A DNA stretch of 64,000 nucleotides from Cognatilysobacter claricitrinus (GCF_045866565.1 NZ_BAAFZV010000003.1:372001-436000), one strand, 5' to 3'; positions 1 through 10,328 are shown, counted from the first letter of the stretch. Translations and numbers: made by a program. Notes: a model not told the origin generated them from the letters alone.

Positions 1-557
1 ATCACCACGCGCGAGCCGGCCGCGCCGAACGCGTTGCCGGCGAGCATGTCGCGCACCGCGTCCTCGGCTTCGGCCAGCGTCATCGCCACGATCACGCCCT
101 TGCCGGCTGCAAGCCCGTCGGCCTTGATGACGATCGGCGCGCCGTTCGCGCGCACGTGGGCGAGTGCGGCGTCGACGTCGGTGTGCACCGCATAGTGCGC
201 GGTCGGGATGCCGTGGCGTGCAAGGAAATCCTTGGCGAACGCCTTGCTGCCTTCGAGCTGCGCGGCCGCGGCGGTGGGGCCGAAGATGCGGTGGTTGGCC
301 GCGCGGAAGCGGTCGACCACGCCGGCTACCAGCGGCGCTTCAGGCCCGACGACCGTGACCGAGATGCCTTCGCGCTCGACCAGCGAGAGCAGCGCGTCGA
401 TATCGGTGGCGCGCACGTCGACGTTGCGGCACTTGGCCTCGCGCGCCGTGCCGGCGTTGCCGGGCGCGACCAGCACCTCGGAAACGCGCGCGGACTGCGC
501 GATCTTCCACGCAAGCGCGTGCTCGCGGCCGCCGGAACCGATAACGAGGATCTTCAT
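1..557 (-). CDS. purD: Phosphoribosylamine-glycine ligase, N-terminal part (runs off the window)
   Basis: GARS ligates glycine to phosphoribosylamine with ATP, an early step of de novo IMP synthesis in the cytosol. The reverse strand begins with the typical N-terminus MKILVIGSGGREHAL, the dinucleotide-like glycine-rich opening of the family. About 185 codons are present and the ATP-grasp core continues beyond base 1. It is the last gene seen in a minus-strand run purH, secreted unknown, purD, so it is probably co-transcribed with purH. The start at 557 is the only one that leaves the conserved N-terminus intact. The identification is firm; only the C-terminal part is missing, because of the window edge. 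Confidence 0.95.
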   Translation of the reverse strand, partial: MKILVIGSGGREHALAWKIAQSARVSEVLVAPGNAGTAREAKCRNVDVRATDIDALLSLVEREGISVTVVGPEAPLVAGVVDRFRAANHRIFGPTAAAAQLEGSKAFAKDFLARHGIPTAHYAVHTDVDAALAHVRANGAPIVIKADGLAAGKGVIVAMTLAEAEDAVRDMLAGNAFGAAGSRVV

Positions 558-626
558 GCGTGCGCGTTCGGTTTGCGGGGGAGGCCGCATTTTACGGGAC
601 GCGCTATGGCCGGCGGGCGGTGCGGC

Positions 627-1409
627 TCATTCGGTGGCGTCGCAACCGCGCGATTTCAGGTCGCGCGCCGACACGCGGTAGCCGTAGGCGTCGCGCGGGA
701 TGTCGATGGTGCGCTCGACGATGTCGCCGCGCCGCGTGCCGGTGACCTGCAACTGCAACAGGTAGAAGCCGTTGTCGATGTGCGAAGCATTGGCCTGCAG
801 CGTGCATTCGAGTTCGAGCAGGCGCTTGCTGCAGTGGCGCGAGGTCATTGGCGTGCACGCGCCGCGATTGGTCACGACCGACGTCACCGCCAGCATCTCG
901 CGCAGCTCGCCGGCGACTTCGGCGTACAACGACTGGATCGCGCGCTGCGGCGTCGCGTTCGGATTGTGGCGCGTGATGACGAAGCCGGTGTCGGCGGGGC
1001 CGAGCGCGAGGAAACCGACGTCGCCCGACTTCGCATCCACGCCACGCGCGTCGATGCCACGGAAACGCGTGCGCAATTCGGCGGGGTCGCGACGCGTGGC
1101 GCCCGCGCGGATCACGAACAGGTCGATGCGCGACGCGCCGCCCGGGTTCGTGGCCGCGGGCGACGTACACACCGCGATGCGCCGCTCGCGTGGTTGCGCG
1201 CCGGAGTCGGCGCAGACGCGGCGCGTCGAGGCGGCATCGCCTGCGGCTTTCCAGTCGCCCTTGATGCGCGCGGTCTCGTGCTCGTACTCCGACGACAGCA
1301 CGCGCGCGGCCTCGCGATCGGACACGACGACGTCGACCGGCGCGGGCGGCGGCGTGCGGGCCGACGCCGCGGAGGCGACGACCAGGAGGAGCAGGGGCGT
1401 GCGGGGCAT
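627..1409 (-). CDS. Secreted protein of unknown function between purH and purD
   Basis: A 260-residue protein that I do not recognise as a named family. It starts with a short hydrophobic stretch (MPRTPLLLLVVASAASA) that looks like a signal peptide with cleavage after Ala-rich residues, so the product is probably periplasmic. The mature part has several cysteines (around the CADSG, VCTSP, RGACTP, RHCSKR, ELECTL and SRGCD segments), compatible with disulfides. No catalytic motif is visible. It sits 34 bases after the purH stop and about 70 bases before purD, on the same strand, so it is likely co-transcribed with purine genes without an obvious role in that pathway. Confidence 0.75.
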   Translation of the reverse strand: MPRTPLLLLVVASAASARTPPPAPVDVVVSDREAARVLSSEYEHETARIKGDWKAAGDAASTRRVCADSGAQPRERRIAVCTSPAATNPGGASRIDLFVIRAGATRRDPAELRTRFRGIDARGVDAKSGDVGFLALGPADTGFVITRHNPNATPQRAIQSLYAEVAGELREMLAVTSVVTNRGACTPMTSRHCSKRLLELECTLQANASHIDNGFYLLQLQVTGTRRGDIVERTIDIPRDAYGYRVSARDLKSRGCDATE

Positions 1410-1443
1410 GCGCGCAGTGTCCGTAGACCGCGCGAAGCCGGCG

Positions 1444-3027
1444 TCAGTGGCGGAAGTGGCGGATTCCGGTGAACACCATCGCCAGTCCGTGTTCGTCGGC
1501 CGCGGCGATCACCTCCGCGTCGCGCATCGAACCGCCCGGCTGGATCACCGCCTTGATGCCCGCGGCCGCGGCGGCGTCGATTCCGTCGCGGAACGGGAAG
1601 AACGCGTCCGACGCCATCACCGACCCCGGCACGACCAGCCCGGCCTCGTCGGCCTTGAGGGCGGCGATCTTCGCGCTGACCACGCGGCTCATCTGGCCGG
1701 CGCCGACGCCGACGGTGCGGTGGTCCTTCGCATAGACGATCGCGTTGGACTTCACGTACTTGGCGACGCGCCATGCGAACAGCAGGTCGGCCATCTGCGC
1801 GTCGGTCGGCGCGAGCTTCGTCACGATCTTCAGTTCGTCGCGCGTGACTTCGCGGATGTCGGCGGTCTGCATCAGCAGGCCCGAGCCCACGCGCTTGACG
1901 TCGACGTTGTTGCGGCCTTCGCCGTGCGGGATGCGCAACACGCGCACGTTCGCCTTCTTCTTCGCATAGGCGAGCGCCTCGTCGTCGTAATCCGGCGCGA
2001 TGAGCACTTCGACGAACTGGCGGTCGAGGATGGCTTTCGCGGTCGCGCCGTCGAGCGTGCGGTTGAAGGCGAGGATGCCGCCGAACGCGGAGGTGGGGTC
2101 GGTCGCGTAGGCGAGTTCGTAGGCGTCGCCGCAGCCCGTGCCTTCGGCCACGCCACACGGGTTCGCATGCTTGACGATCACGCAGGCCGGGCGCTCGAAC
2201 TGGCGCACGCATTCCCACGCGGCATCGGCGTCGGCCAGGTTGTTGTAGCTGAGTTCCTTGCCCTGCAGCTGCGTGAACGTGGCCAGCGTGCCCGGCACGG
2301 GATACAGGTCGCGATAGAACGCGCCCTGCTGGTGCGGGTTCTCGCCGTAGCGCAGGTCCATCACCTTGATGAAATTGCTGTTCTGTTGCGTGGGGAACAC
2401 GGCGCGCGCACCGTCGTCCTGCAGCGACGACAGATGGTTGCCGATCGCGGCGTCGTACTGCGCCACGCGGTCGAACGCGGCGACGGCGAGCCTGAAGCGC
2501 GTTGCGCCGGACAGCGCACCGTCGTTGCCGTCGAGTTCCGCGACGAGCGCGCCGTACTGCGCGGGATCGGTCGCCACCGCGACGCGCGCGAAGTTCTTCG
2601 CGGCCGAGCGCAGCATTGCCGGGCCGCCGATGTCGATGTTCTCGATGACGTCGTCGAACGAACTCGACGGATCGGCCGACACCTTCTCGAACGGATAGAG
2701 ATTCAGCACCAGCAGGTCGATCGCGCCGATGCCGTGCTGCGCCATCACCGCGTCGTCCGTGCCCGCGCGACCGAGCAGGCCGCCGTGCACGATCGGGTGC
2801 AGCGTCTTGACCCGGCCGTCCATCATTTCGGGGAAACCGGTGAGCTCGCTGACGTCGCGCACGGCGAGGCCGGCGTCGCGCAGGGCTTTGGCAGTGCCGC
2901 CGGTGGAAACGAGTTCGACGCCGTGGCGCGCGAGCGCCTGTGCGAGCGGCAGCAGCCCCGCCTTGTCGGAGACGGACAACAGGGCGCGGCGGAGCTTCAC
3001 CGACGGGCCGTTCAGGGCTGCAGTCAT
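1444..3027 (-). CDS. purH: Bifunctional AICAR formyltransferase/IMP cyclohydrolase
   Basis: Carries out the last two steps of de novo IMP synthesis: formylation of AICAR by 10-formyl-THF, then ring closure. The 527-residue length is normal. The N-terminal MGS-like cyclohydrolase domain opens with RRALLSVSDKAGL, and the C-terminal transformylase domain carries the catalytic Lys-His in IVKHANPCGVA and ends with the typical GIRHFRH. The ATG at 3027 is preceded by a 177-base gap to the divergent persulfide dioxygenase, so a promoter probably lies there. fis lies upstream on the same strand across that plus-strand gene, and the secreted unknown and purD lie downstream. Confidence 0.97.
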   Translation of the reverse strand: MTAALNGPSVKLRRALLSVSDKAGLLPLAQALARHGVELVSTGGTAKALRDAGLAVRDVSELTGFPEMMDGRVKTLHPIVHGGLLGRAGTDDAVMAQHGIGAIDLLVLNLYPFEKVSADPSSSFDDVIENIDIGGPAMLRSAAKNFARVAVATDPAQYGALVAELDGNDGALSGATRFRLAVAAFDRVAQYDAAIGNHLSSLQDDGARAVFPTQQNSNFIKVMDLRYGENPHQQGAFYRDLYPVPGTLATFTQLQGKELSYNNLADADAAWECVRQFERPACVIVKHANPCGVAEGTGCGDAYELAYATDPTSAFGGILAFNRTLDGATAKAILDRQFVEVLIAPDYDDEALAYAKKKANVRVLRIPHGEGRNNVDVKRVGSGLLMQTADIREVTRDELKIVTKLAPTDAQMADLLFAWRVAKYVKSNAIVYAKDHRTVGVGAGQMSRVVSAKIAALKADEAGLVVPGSVMASDAFFPFRDGIDAAAAAGIKAVIQPGGSMRDAEVIAAADEHGLAMVFTGIRHFRH

Positions 3028-3204
3028 GGCGATTGGGCACGACGTGGGGAAGCGCGAATTATAGCGGCGCGCTGCCGGCCGGCCGGGACTGCGGTAGGGT
3101 CGCCATGCCGCGCAACGCAGCGACGCGAGGACCGGCCCCGGCAGTTGCGCCAGACCGCCGCGCTAGACAAACGAACCGGCGACAGCGTCGCCAAGGGACG
3201 TCCG

Positions 3205-3954
3205 ATGATCTTTCGCCAGCTGTTCGATCCGGTGTCGTCGACGTACACCTATCTCGTCGGCTGCGAGGAAACCGGCGATGCGGTGCTGATCGATCCGGTG
3301 CTGCCACAGTGGCAGCGCGACCTGCAGGTCGTGAACGCGCTCGGCCTGCGCCTGGCGATGACGATCGACACGCACATCCACGCCGACCACATCACCGCGG
3401 CGCTGACGCTCAAGCGCGAAACCGGCAGCCGCATGGCGTTCCCGGGAATGGACACGCTGCCGTTGACCGACGTGCCGCTGGCCGAAGGCGTTCCGCTGCG
3501 GATCGGTTCGCTGCAGCTGCAGCCGATCCATACCCCGGGCCATACCGACAGCCACTTCGCGATCGCGGCGGGCGACCGCGTATTCAGCGGCGACGCGCTG
3601 CTCATCGACGGCTGCGGACGTACCGATTTCCAGAACGGCGATGCGCGTGTTCTGTATGCGAGCGTGCACGACAAGCTGTTCCCGCTCGGCGACGACGTGC
3701 TCGTCTATCCCGCGCACGACTACCAGGGGCGTCGCGTGTCCAGCATCGGACAGGAGCGCGCGCGCAATCCGCGGCTGGGCGGCGGGCGTGGCATCGATGA
3801 GTTCGTGCAGATCATGGCCGGGCTCAACCTGCCGTACCCGAAATTCATCGACTACGCGGTGCCGGGCAACCGCGCCTGCGGCGTATGCCCGTCCGATATT
3901 CCGGATGAATTGGCCGATTACTGCCGCGTTGCGGAGCCGATGCCGACCGTTTGA
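3205..3954 (+). CDS. ETHE1-like persulfide dioxygenase (metallo-beta-lactamase fold)
   Basis: A 249-residue MBL-fold protein. The metal motif THIHADH is at residues 56-62, a further His is in HTPGHTDSH (His113), Asp130 is in FSGD, and a C-terminal His is in YPAHDYQG. The stretch GCGRTDFQ is the hallmark of ETHE1-type persulfide dioxygenases, which oxidise glutathione persulfide to sulfite using non-haem iron. It is therefore unlikely to be a beta-lactamase or glyoxalase II. It is the only plus-strand gene in the first 14 kb and stands alone, diverging from purH and converging on fis. No rhodanese domain is fused and no CsoR-type regulator is adjacent. The ATG at 3205 starts exactly at the family N-terminus MIFRQLFD. 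Confidence 0.88.
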   Translation: MIFRQLFDPVSSTYTYLVGCEETGDAVLIDPVLPQWQRDLQVVNALGLRLAMTIDTHIHADHITAALTLKRETGSRMAFPGMDTLPLTDVPLAEGVPLRIGSLQLQPIHTPGHTDSHFAIAAGDRVFSGDALLIDGCGRTDFQNGDARVLYASVHDKLFPLGDDVLVYPAHDYQGRRVSSIGQERARNPRLGGGRGIDEFVQIMAGLNLPYPKFIDYAVPGNRACGVCPSDIPDELADYCRVAEPMPTV

Positions 3955-3978
3955 TCGGCCGGCGCAACAGCGCGCTTC

Positions 3979-4272
3979 TCAGCCCTGCGCGAGGCCGTAT
4001 TCGCGCAGCTTCTTGCGCAACGTCGCGCGATGGATGCCGAGCAGCTGCGCGGCGCGGCTCTGGTTGCCGTCGCAATGGCGCAGCACTTCCTGGAACAGCG
4101 GAATCTCGAGTTCGCGCAACGCGACTTCGTACAGGTCACACGTGTCGCAGCCGTCCAGGTCACGCAGGAAGCGGCGGATCGAAACGGCAACGTGATCACG
4201 CAGCGGCGTGCGTGCGCCGGGGCGGATGTCGGTGACGACGGAGGGGGCGAGATCGGATGCAGCGGCGCTCAT
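3979..4272 (-). CDS. fis: Fis-family nucleoid protein
   Basis: A 97-residue small DNA-binding protein. The C-terminal helix-turn-helix (NQSRAAQLLGIHRATLRKKL) is the Fis/NtrC-type DNA-binding domain, preceded by the dimerisation helices (YEVALRELEIPLFQEVL). Fis bends DNA and modulates rRNA, replication and growth-phase genes. The gene lies downstream of the DUF3426 gene and prmA on the minus strand, an arrangement familiar from xanthomonads rather than the dusB-fis pair of enterobacteria. It converges on the persulfide dioxygenase gene with a 24-base gap. The identification is secure from length plus HTH. Confidence 0.93.
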   Translation of the reverse strand: MSAAASDLAPSVVTDIRPGARTPLRDHVAVSIRRFLRDLDGCDTCDLYEVALRELEIPLFQEVLRHCDGNQSRAAQLLGIHRATLRKKLREYGLAQG

Positions 4273-4404
4273 GGCAGTTCGACAACCCGCGGTCTGCGCG
4301 GGCGGACGCGGAGTCTAGCCCGACCACGTCGCGCACAACGGGGCGACACACGCCCGTCCGTCGCCATGCGGACGAACGGCCGTAAGCCCGGCGGACGAAC
4401 GGCG

Positions 4405-5304
4405 TTATTGCAGCTGGAAGTCGTACGACTCGACGCGCGCACCCGGCTCGCGCACGTCGAATGCGACGTCCAGGCTGTCGCCCGGCGCGACCAGCGAGAC
4501 CACGCGCTGGCCATAGTCGCGCGGCGTGACCTGGCGCGCGCCGACGAGGCGGCCGTCGAGGTCGGACAGGCTCAGCACGATGACCGGCGCCGGCTGCGCC
4601 CATCGCGCATCGTTGCGTACAGTGGCGGTGACGTGCAGCACGCCGGGCTTGCGCGGATTGGGTCGCACGTTGCGCGTCACCATGCGATACGCCTGCGGCT
4701 CGCGCCATGCGGGCACGTTGCAGCCGAGCACGCCGCACGCGTTCAACACCAGCGGCCGCCAGCGTGCATCGGCCGCCAGTTCGGTGCGTTGTGCGAGCAC
4801 CAGCTGCACCGCGAACAGCAGGGCGAGGGTGCAGATCGCGGCGAAGATCGGCCAACGTCGGCCGGTCGGGTGCGTCGTGCGACGACGCACGAAGCTCGGC
4901 CCGTCGTGCGTCGCGCGGCGTTCGTCGACGGCGGCGTCGAGTGGGGCGGGTGCGACGTCATCGTCGATGTGCCTGGCGTCCTCCACATCGACGATCGGCG
5001 ACTCGTCCACTACGTCGGAAGGCGGTGTGCGGGTCGATTGCGCGCCGTGCACCGGCAGCGCGTTGATCGCGACGTCGCGCGTATCCCCGTCGGAGTTGGG
5101 CGTCGGCGCGTCCATCGACGCGGTGTCCCGGGCCGGCTCGCCGCGCGCGGCATCCATGCGTCGGCGCTGCGGCTGGTCATCGGCCGCCTCGAGCGGTTCG
5201 TTCTCGGCAACGAGCGCGCCGCCGCAGCGTGGGCAGCGTTGGCTGGCTTCGCGTCCCGCGATCAGGGCGACGAGGAATCCGCAGGTCGGGCAGGGCTTGA
5301 ACAT
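4405..5304 (-). CDS. Zinc-ribbon, single-span DUF3426 protein
   Basis: A 299-residue membrane-anchored protein. An N-terminal zinc ribbon has two CxxC pairs (Cys5/Cys8 and Cys24/Cys27). An acidic, proline-rich cytoplasmic stretch follows, then one transmembrane helix (residues about 151-171, WPIFAAICTLALLFAVQLVL) and a C-terminal periplasmic domain of the DUF3426 type. The cellular role of the family is not established. A regulatory or envelope-associated role is only a guess. It sits between prmA and fis on the same strand. About 130 bases separate it from fis; that gap contains a small hairpin (CGTCCG/CGGACG) but no clear terminator. Confidence 0.85.
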   Translation of the reverse strand: MFKPCPTCGFLVALIAGREASQRCPRCGGALVAENEPLEAADDQPQRRRMDAARGEPARDTASMDAPTPNSDGDTRDVAINALPVHGAQSTRTPPSDVVDESPIVDVEDARHIDDDVAPAPLDAAVDERRATHDGPSFVRRRTTHPTGRRWPIFAAICTLALLFAVQLVLAQRTELAADARWRPLVLNACGVLGCNVPAWREPQAYRMVTRNVRPNPRKPGVLHVTATVRNDARWAQPAPVIVLSLSDLDGRLVGARQVTPRDYGQRVVSLVAPGDSLDVAFDVREPGARVESYDFQLQ

Positions 5305-5363
5305 GGGCCTATTCCACCATGCCTCGCGCCCGGAATGCGACGTGGTTCACAGGCGGCGCGCGC

Positions 5364-6281
5364 TCAGCGGCGACGCCCGCTCACCCGCATCCAGTCCTCG
5401 AGCTGTTCGACGCGGATGTCGTCCAGCACGTCGGTATAGGCCGCGGCGACTTCGCCTTCCTGCCCGGCGAGGATGCCGGACATCGCGAGCACCGCGCCAG
5501 GCGCGCAGCGCGCGGCGACCACGTCGCGCAGCTCGATCAGCGCGGACGCGAGGATATTGGCGACGACGACCGGATACGTCGCGACCGGTTCGTCCTGCGG
5601 CAGGAACACCGACAGGCGATCGGCCACGCCATTGCGCTCGGCGTTGTCGAGCGTCGCGGTGACCGCCTGCGGGTCGTTGTCGACGCCGACCGCCGACGCC
5701 GCGCCGAGCTTCAGCGCGGCGAGCGCGAGGATGCCGGAGCCGCACCCGAAGTCGAGCACGCGCGCGCCGTCGAGCATGCCGCCTGAGGCGAGCGCGTCGA
5801 GCCATTGCAGGCACAGCGCGGTGGTGGGATGGGTGCCGCTGCCGAACGCGAGCCCGGGATCGAGGCGCACCACCGCCGCATCCGGCGCGTCGGCGCCGTC
5901 AGGCAGCTCGTGATTCCACGGCACGATCCAGGTCCGCGCGCCGAATTTCAGCGGCTCGTACTGGTCCATCCATGCGCGTTCCCAGTCCTGGTCCTCGACG
6001 TCGCGGAATTCGGTGCGCGACCAGTCGAGCCCTTCGTCCTGCGCGGCGAGCGCATGCAGCAGGGGTTCGCGCGGGGTACCGGCCTCGAACAGCGCAGTCA
6101 GCACCATGTCGTGCCAGAGCGGTGTTTCGCCGACGCCAGGCTCGAAGATGGCCTGTTCGTCCGGCGCATCCGCGTGCGCGTCGACCAGCGTCACCGCCAG
6201 CGCGCCGACATCCTCGAGCGCCCGTTCGTAGCGCGGCTGCAGCGCTTCCGTGCAGGGCAGGGAGAGTTCGAGGAACGGCAT
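5364..6281 (-). CDS. prmA: Ribosomal protein L11 methyltransferase
   Basis: A 305-residue SAM-dependent enzyme that trimethylates lysines and the N-terminus of ribosomal protein L11. The N-terminal L11-recognition domain starts MPFLELSLPC. The Rossmann methyltransferase domain has motif I VLDFGCGSGILALAAL and the motif IV segment VVANILASALIEL. An upstream extension of the reading frame exists, but the conserved N-terminus begins at the ATG at 6281, four bases after the stop of the TonB-C gene. This indicates translational coupling. Length matches the family (about 295-305 residues). Confidence 0.95.
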   Translation of the reverse strand: MPFLELSLPCTEALQPRYERALEDVGALAVTLVDAHADAPDEQAIFEPGVGETPLWHDMVLTALFEAGTPREPLLHALAAQDEGLDWSRTEFRDVEDQDWERAWMDQYEPLKFGARTWIVPWNHELPDGADAPDAAVVRLDPGLAFGSGTHPTTALCLQWLDALASGGMLDGARVLDFGCGSGILALAALKLGAASAVGVDNDPQAVTATLDNAERNGVADRLSVFLPQDEPVATYPVVVANILASALIELRDVVAARCAPGAVLAMSGILAGQEGEVAAAYTDVLDDIRVEQLEDWMRVSGRRR

Positions 6282-6285
6282 GGGC

Positions 6286-7074
6286 TCAATCCTGGGCGAA
6301 GGTGAACGGCACGCGCGCGGCGATGCCCTGCTGGGCGCCCTCGGGCATCGATACCCACCAGCGGCGCGCGGTGTCGACGGCCGAGCGGTCGATGTCGCGA
6401 TTGCCCGAGGACTCGTACACGACCGCTTCGCGAACCCGTCCGCAGGGATTGGTGTGGATCTGCAGCACGACGCGTCCGTGCGCCTCCTGACGCAGTGCCG
6501 ATGGCGGATACGGCGGCGCGGGCATCGACCGGGCGTGCGGCGTACACGATTCGCGTGCGACCACCTCCAGCCATCCACGGTAGCGCGCGTCGTTTCCGGT
6601 ATCGCCCGTGACGATCGGACGCGGCGCCGGCGTCGCGACGACCGTCGCGCGATAGGCGTCGCACGTCGCCGGCGTGTCCGAGCACAGCACGCGCGCCACC
6701 ATGCCGTACGCGTCGCCGGGCGCATTGCGCCAGACGGTCGCGCGGGTTGGCCAGGACCCCGTGGTGGGCTCGTCGAACGACCAGCGCTCGATGACGCCGT
6801 CGGCACCGGCGATGTCGGCAAGAGCAACCGGAACGAAGTCGTGCTGCGCGATGTGCTCGCGCATCTGCGACTGCGTGATGCGCGGCGTAAACGCCGACTC
6901 CTGCCGCAGGCGCAGCTCGAGATACCGCGACGCGATCTGGTCCGCGTCGACGTGCTCCGTCGAAACGGAGAGCCAGGCTGTCGAGGGCGCGGAATGCGGC
7001 GAGGCGACCGGCGACGTGGACGGCGCCGTTGCCGTCTGCATCATGGCCGCCGTCGCGAGCATGGCGACCAGCAT
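6286..7074 (-). CDS. Secreted protein with a TonB C-terminal domain
   Basis: A 262-residue protein with a hydrophobic N-terminus (MLVAMLATAAMM) that looks like a signal peptide rather than the long anchor of classical TonB. The C-terminal about 90 residues match the TonB-C fold: PPYPPSALRQEAHGRVVLQ, then a Cys-containing turn and a conserved hydrophobic core ending in RWWV. There is no Pro/Lys-rich periplasm-spanning segment and no adjacent exbBD, so energy transduction is doubtful. Stand-alone TonB-C domain proteins are common in this family and of unclear function. The gene is packed between the lipoprotein gene (4-base gap) and prmA. Confidence 0.7.
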   Translation of the reverse strand: MLVAMLATAAMMQTATAPSTSPVASPHSAPSTAWLSVSTEHVDADQIASRYLELRLRQESAFTPRITQSQMREHIAQHDFVPVALADIAGADGVIERWSFDEPTTGSWPTRATVWRNAPGDAYGMVARVLCSDTPATCDAYRATVVATPAPRPIVTGDTGNDARYRGWLEVVARESCTPHARSMPAPPYPPSALRQEAHGRVVLQIHTNPCGRVREAVVYESSGNRDIDRSAVDTARRWWVSMPEGAQQGIAARVPFTFAQD

Positions 7075-7078
7075 CGGA

Positions 7079-7759
7079 TTACTTGCCGACCAGCTGCACG
7101 GCGTCGACGGTCTTGTAGCCCGACGACACGTTGTTGGCGAAGGTCAGCTTGACCGACTTCACCGGGTACGGCGTGGCGTCGAACGTGCGCACGAACCAGG
7201 TGCGCGACCCGCGTTCGTCGCGGCCGGTGTCACTGACGCCGCTCCACACGGTGTGCGCCGCACCGTCGACGCCGATCAGTTCGACCTTGGTGATCGACTT
7301 CACCGCGTTCTCGTCGAGCACCGCGCGCACCGCTGTCGCCGACACCGGGCGTTCGTAGTCGAGCTGCAGCCAGTCGAAGCCAATGTCCTGGTTGTCATTG
7401 GTCCACTCGTCGCCGTTGACGGCGCCGGTGGCCTGCCAGGGCGTGTTGGAGTCGTGCGAATCGGGCGGCTGCTTGCCGGCGTCGCCGAACGAGGAACTGG
7501 CCTTCGCCGCGATCGCCCACTGCGCGTTCGCATCGTTGATGTAGCCGTCTTCCATCGTCGCGTAGTCGAGCTTCGCCTGCGCTTCGGACTTCTCGCCATC
7601 GGCGGGCGCGGATGGCGCGGCGGGCGCAGGCGTCGTAGTCGCGGCGGGTGCCGGTGCCTGCGCGGCGGTGGTGTCGGCCGGCGCCTCGGCGTCGTGCTTC
7701 TTGCAGCCGGCCAGCGCGGCGAGCGCGATCAGCGAAGCGGTCGCAATTCCCTTGTGCAT
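7079..7759 (-). CDS. Lipoprotein with a discoidin/F5-8-like C-terminal domain
   Basis: A 226-residue predicted lipoprotein. The signal peptide ends in a lipobox (LAALAGC, Cys at about residue 18), followed by an Ala/Pro/Thr-rich tether and a beta-rich globular domain. The C-terminal region (GFDWLQLDYERPVSATAVRAV through VKLTFANN to KTVDAVQLVGK) has the rhythm of discoidin-like carbohydrate-binding domains. That assignment is by inspection only. The ATG at 7759 has an AGGAG Shine-Dalgarno. The frame continues upstream, but that extension would cover the end of the accC region and lacks a signal. Likely faces the periplasm or outer membrane surface. Confidence 0.72.
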   Translation of the reverse strand: MHKGIATASLIALAALAGCKKHDAEAPADTTAAQAPAPAATTTPAPAAPSAPADGEKSEAQAKLDYATMEDGYINDANAQWAIAAKASSSFGDAGKQPPDSHDSNTPWQATGAVNGDEWTNDNQDIGFDWLQLDYERPVSATAVRAVLDENAVKSITKVELIGVDGAAHTVWSGVSDTGRDERGSRTWFVRTFDATPYPVKSVKLTFANNVSSGYKTVDAVQLVGK

Positions 7760-7847
7760 CGTGGACTCCTGTAGTGAAAACCGTTGGCAACGCACGATGC
7801 GGCGATCGGATGACCGCCGTGCGCCGCGATGTGGACGGGTGCAGCGA

Positions 7848-9215
<1,368 letters not shown>

Positions 9216-9318
9216 GGGTGGTTCCAAGGCGGCTGGGAGCGTGGGAGCGTCCTGCCCTTGGGCCGCGCGGCCGAAGGGCGTTCGCAGGCCGGCGGCAGTG
9301 CCGCCGGAAAGCTCCTGC

Positions 9319-9798
9319 TCACCCAATAACAAACAACGGCTGGTCGAACTCGATCGGCTGGCCGTTCTCGACGAGCACCTTGAGCACGGTGCCGGAGACG
9401 TCGGCTTCGATCGGGTTGAACATCTTCATGGCTTCGATGATCGCGAGCGTGTCGCCGGCCTTGACCGACTGGCCGACGCTGACGAACGCCGGCTTGTCCG
9501 GGCTGGGCGACGCATAGAACGTGCCCACCATCGGAGCGCGCATGACGTGGCCTTCGGGCAGGTCGGCGCCAGCCTTGGCGCTGCCACCGGACGCGGCCTC
9601 GGTCGGGCTCTGCATCGGCATAGGGCGCTCGGCCTGCGGCGGCGGGGGCATCGCGTAGGTCGGCGCCGGCGCGTAGGCGATCTCGCGGGTCGGCGTGCGC
9701 GCCAGGCGCACGGTTTCCTCGCCTTCCTTGATCTCGATCTCGGAGAGATTGCTCGCCTCGAGCAGGTCGATCAGTTTCTTGATTTTCCGCAGGTCCAT
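9319..9798 (-). CDS. accB: Biotin carboxyl carrier protein of acetyl-CoA carboxylase
   Basis: A 159-residue carrier. The N-terminal helix (MDLRKIKKLIDLLEASNLSE) is followed by a Pro/Ala-rich flexible linker (about residues 40-85) and the C-terminal biotinyl domain. The biotinylated lysine is Lys125 in EAMKMFN, and the usual thumb segment is present. It shuttles carboxybiotin between AccC and the carboxyltransferase subunits, which are not in this window. It sits between aroQ and accC on the minus strand. Length is typical for the family. Confidence 0.97.
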   Translation of the reverse strand: MDLRKIKKLIDLLEASNLSEIEIKEGEETVRLARTPTREIAYAPAPTYAMPPPPQAERPMPMQSPTEAASGGSAKAGADLPEGHVMRAPMVGTFYASPSPDKPAFVSVGQSVKAGDTLAIIEAMKMFNPIEADVSGTVLKVLVENGQPIEFDQPLFVIG

Positions 9799-9860
9799 GT
9801 CGGGCCTCGTGGTGGGATGCAGGGTCGATCGCGGCGAAGTCGCCGACGATTCCGAAAATG

Positions 9861-10328
9861 TCAGGAACGGTTGGCGTGCGCTGCCGCGCGCTTGTCGAGC
9901 CAGGTGATCGCGGCGTCCATCGCGAACCGGTAGCTGTCCGCGCCGAAGCCGCAGATCACGCCCATCGCGAGGTCGCTGAAATAGCTCTGCTTGCGGAACG
10001 GCTCGCGGGCGTGCGGGTTCGACAGGTGCACTTCGATGAAGGGCAGGTCCACCGCGGCGACCGCGTCACGCAGCGACACGCTGGTGTGGGTGAGCCCGGC
10101 GGGATTGATGATCAGGAAGTCGGTGCCGTCGGCGCGCGCGGTATGCAGGCGGTCGATGAGCTCGTGCTCGGCGTTCGACTGCATGGAGTCGAGCGTGTGC
10201 CCGTGCGATTCGGCATCGAGCTTGAGTGCGCGGTCGATCGCGGCGAGCGAGGTGCGCCCGTAGATCGTGGGCTCGCGCTCGCCGAGCAGGTTGAGGTTGG
10301 GGCCATGCAGGACCAGGAGCTTCGCCAT
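9861..10328 (-). CDS. aroQ: Type II 3-dehydroquinate dehydratase
   Basis: A 155-residue dodecamer-type dehydroquinase that converts 3-dehydroquinate to 3-dehydroshikimate in the shikimate pathway. Family signatures are NLNLLGEREPTIYG near the N-terminus (catalytic Tyr), NPAGLTHTSVSLRDA, and EVHLSNPHAREPFR with the catalytic His. The ATG at 10328 gives MAKLLVLHGPNLN. Upstream in-frame codons run into the gap after the TlpA-like gene and are not conserved. It is probably the first gene of aroQ-accB-accC, as in many gammaproteobacteria. Confidence 0.96.
   Translation of the reverse strand: MAKLLVLHGPNLNLLGEREPTIYGRTSLAAIDRALKLDAESHGHTLDSMQSNAEHELIDRLHTARADGTDFLIINPAGLTHTSVSLRDAVAAVDLPFIEVHLSNPHAREPFRKQSYFSDLAMGVICGFGADSYRFAMDAAITWLDKRAAAHANRS

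Noticed and set aside
772..3954. A 1060-residue plus-strand reading frame
   Set aside because: Only its last 249 codons are a real gene (persulfide dioxygenase from 3205). The rest is the antisense shadow of purH and the secreted unknown, with Arg/His-rich composition typical of GC-rich frame shadows.
4273..4404. CGTCCG/CGGACG hairpin between the DUF3426 gene and fis
   Set aside because: Six base pairs, no T-run, and the genes are co-directional, so a terminator is not supported.
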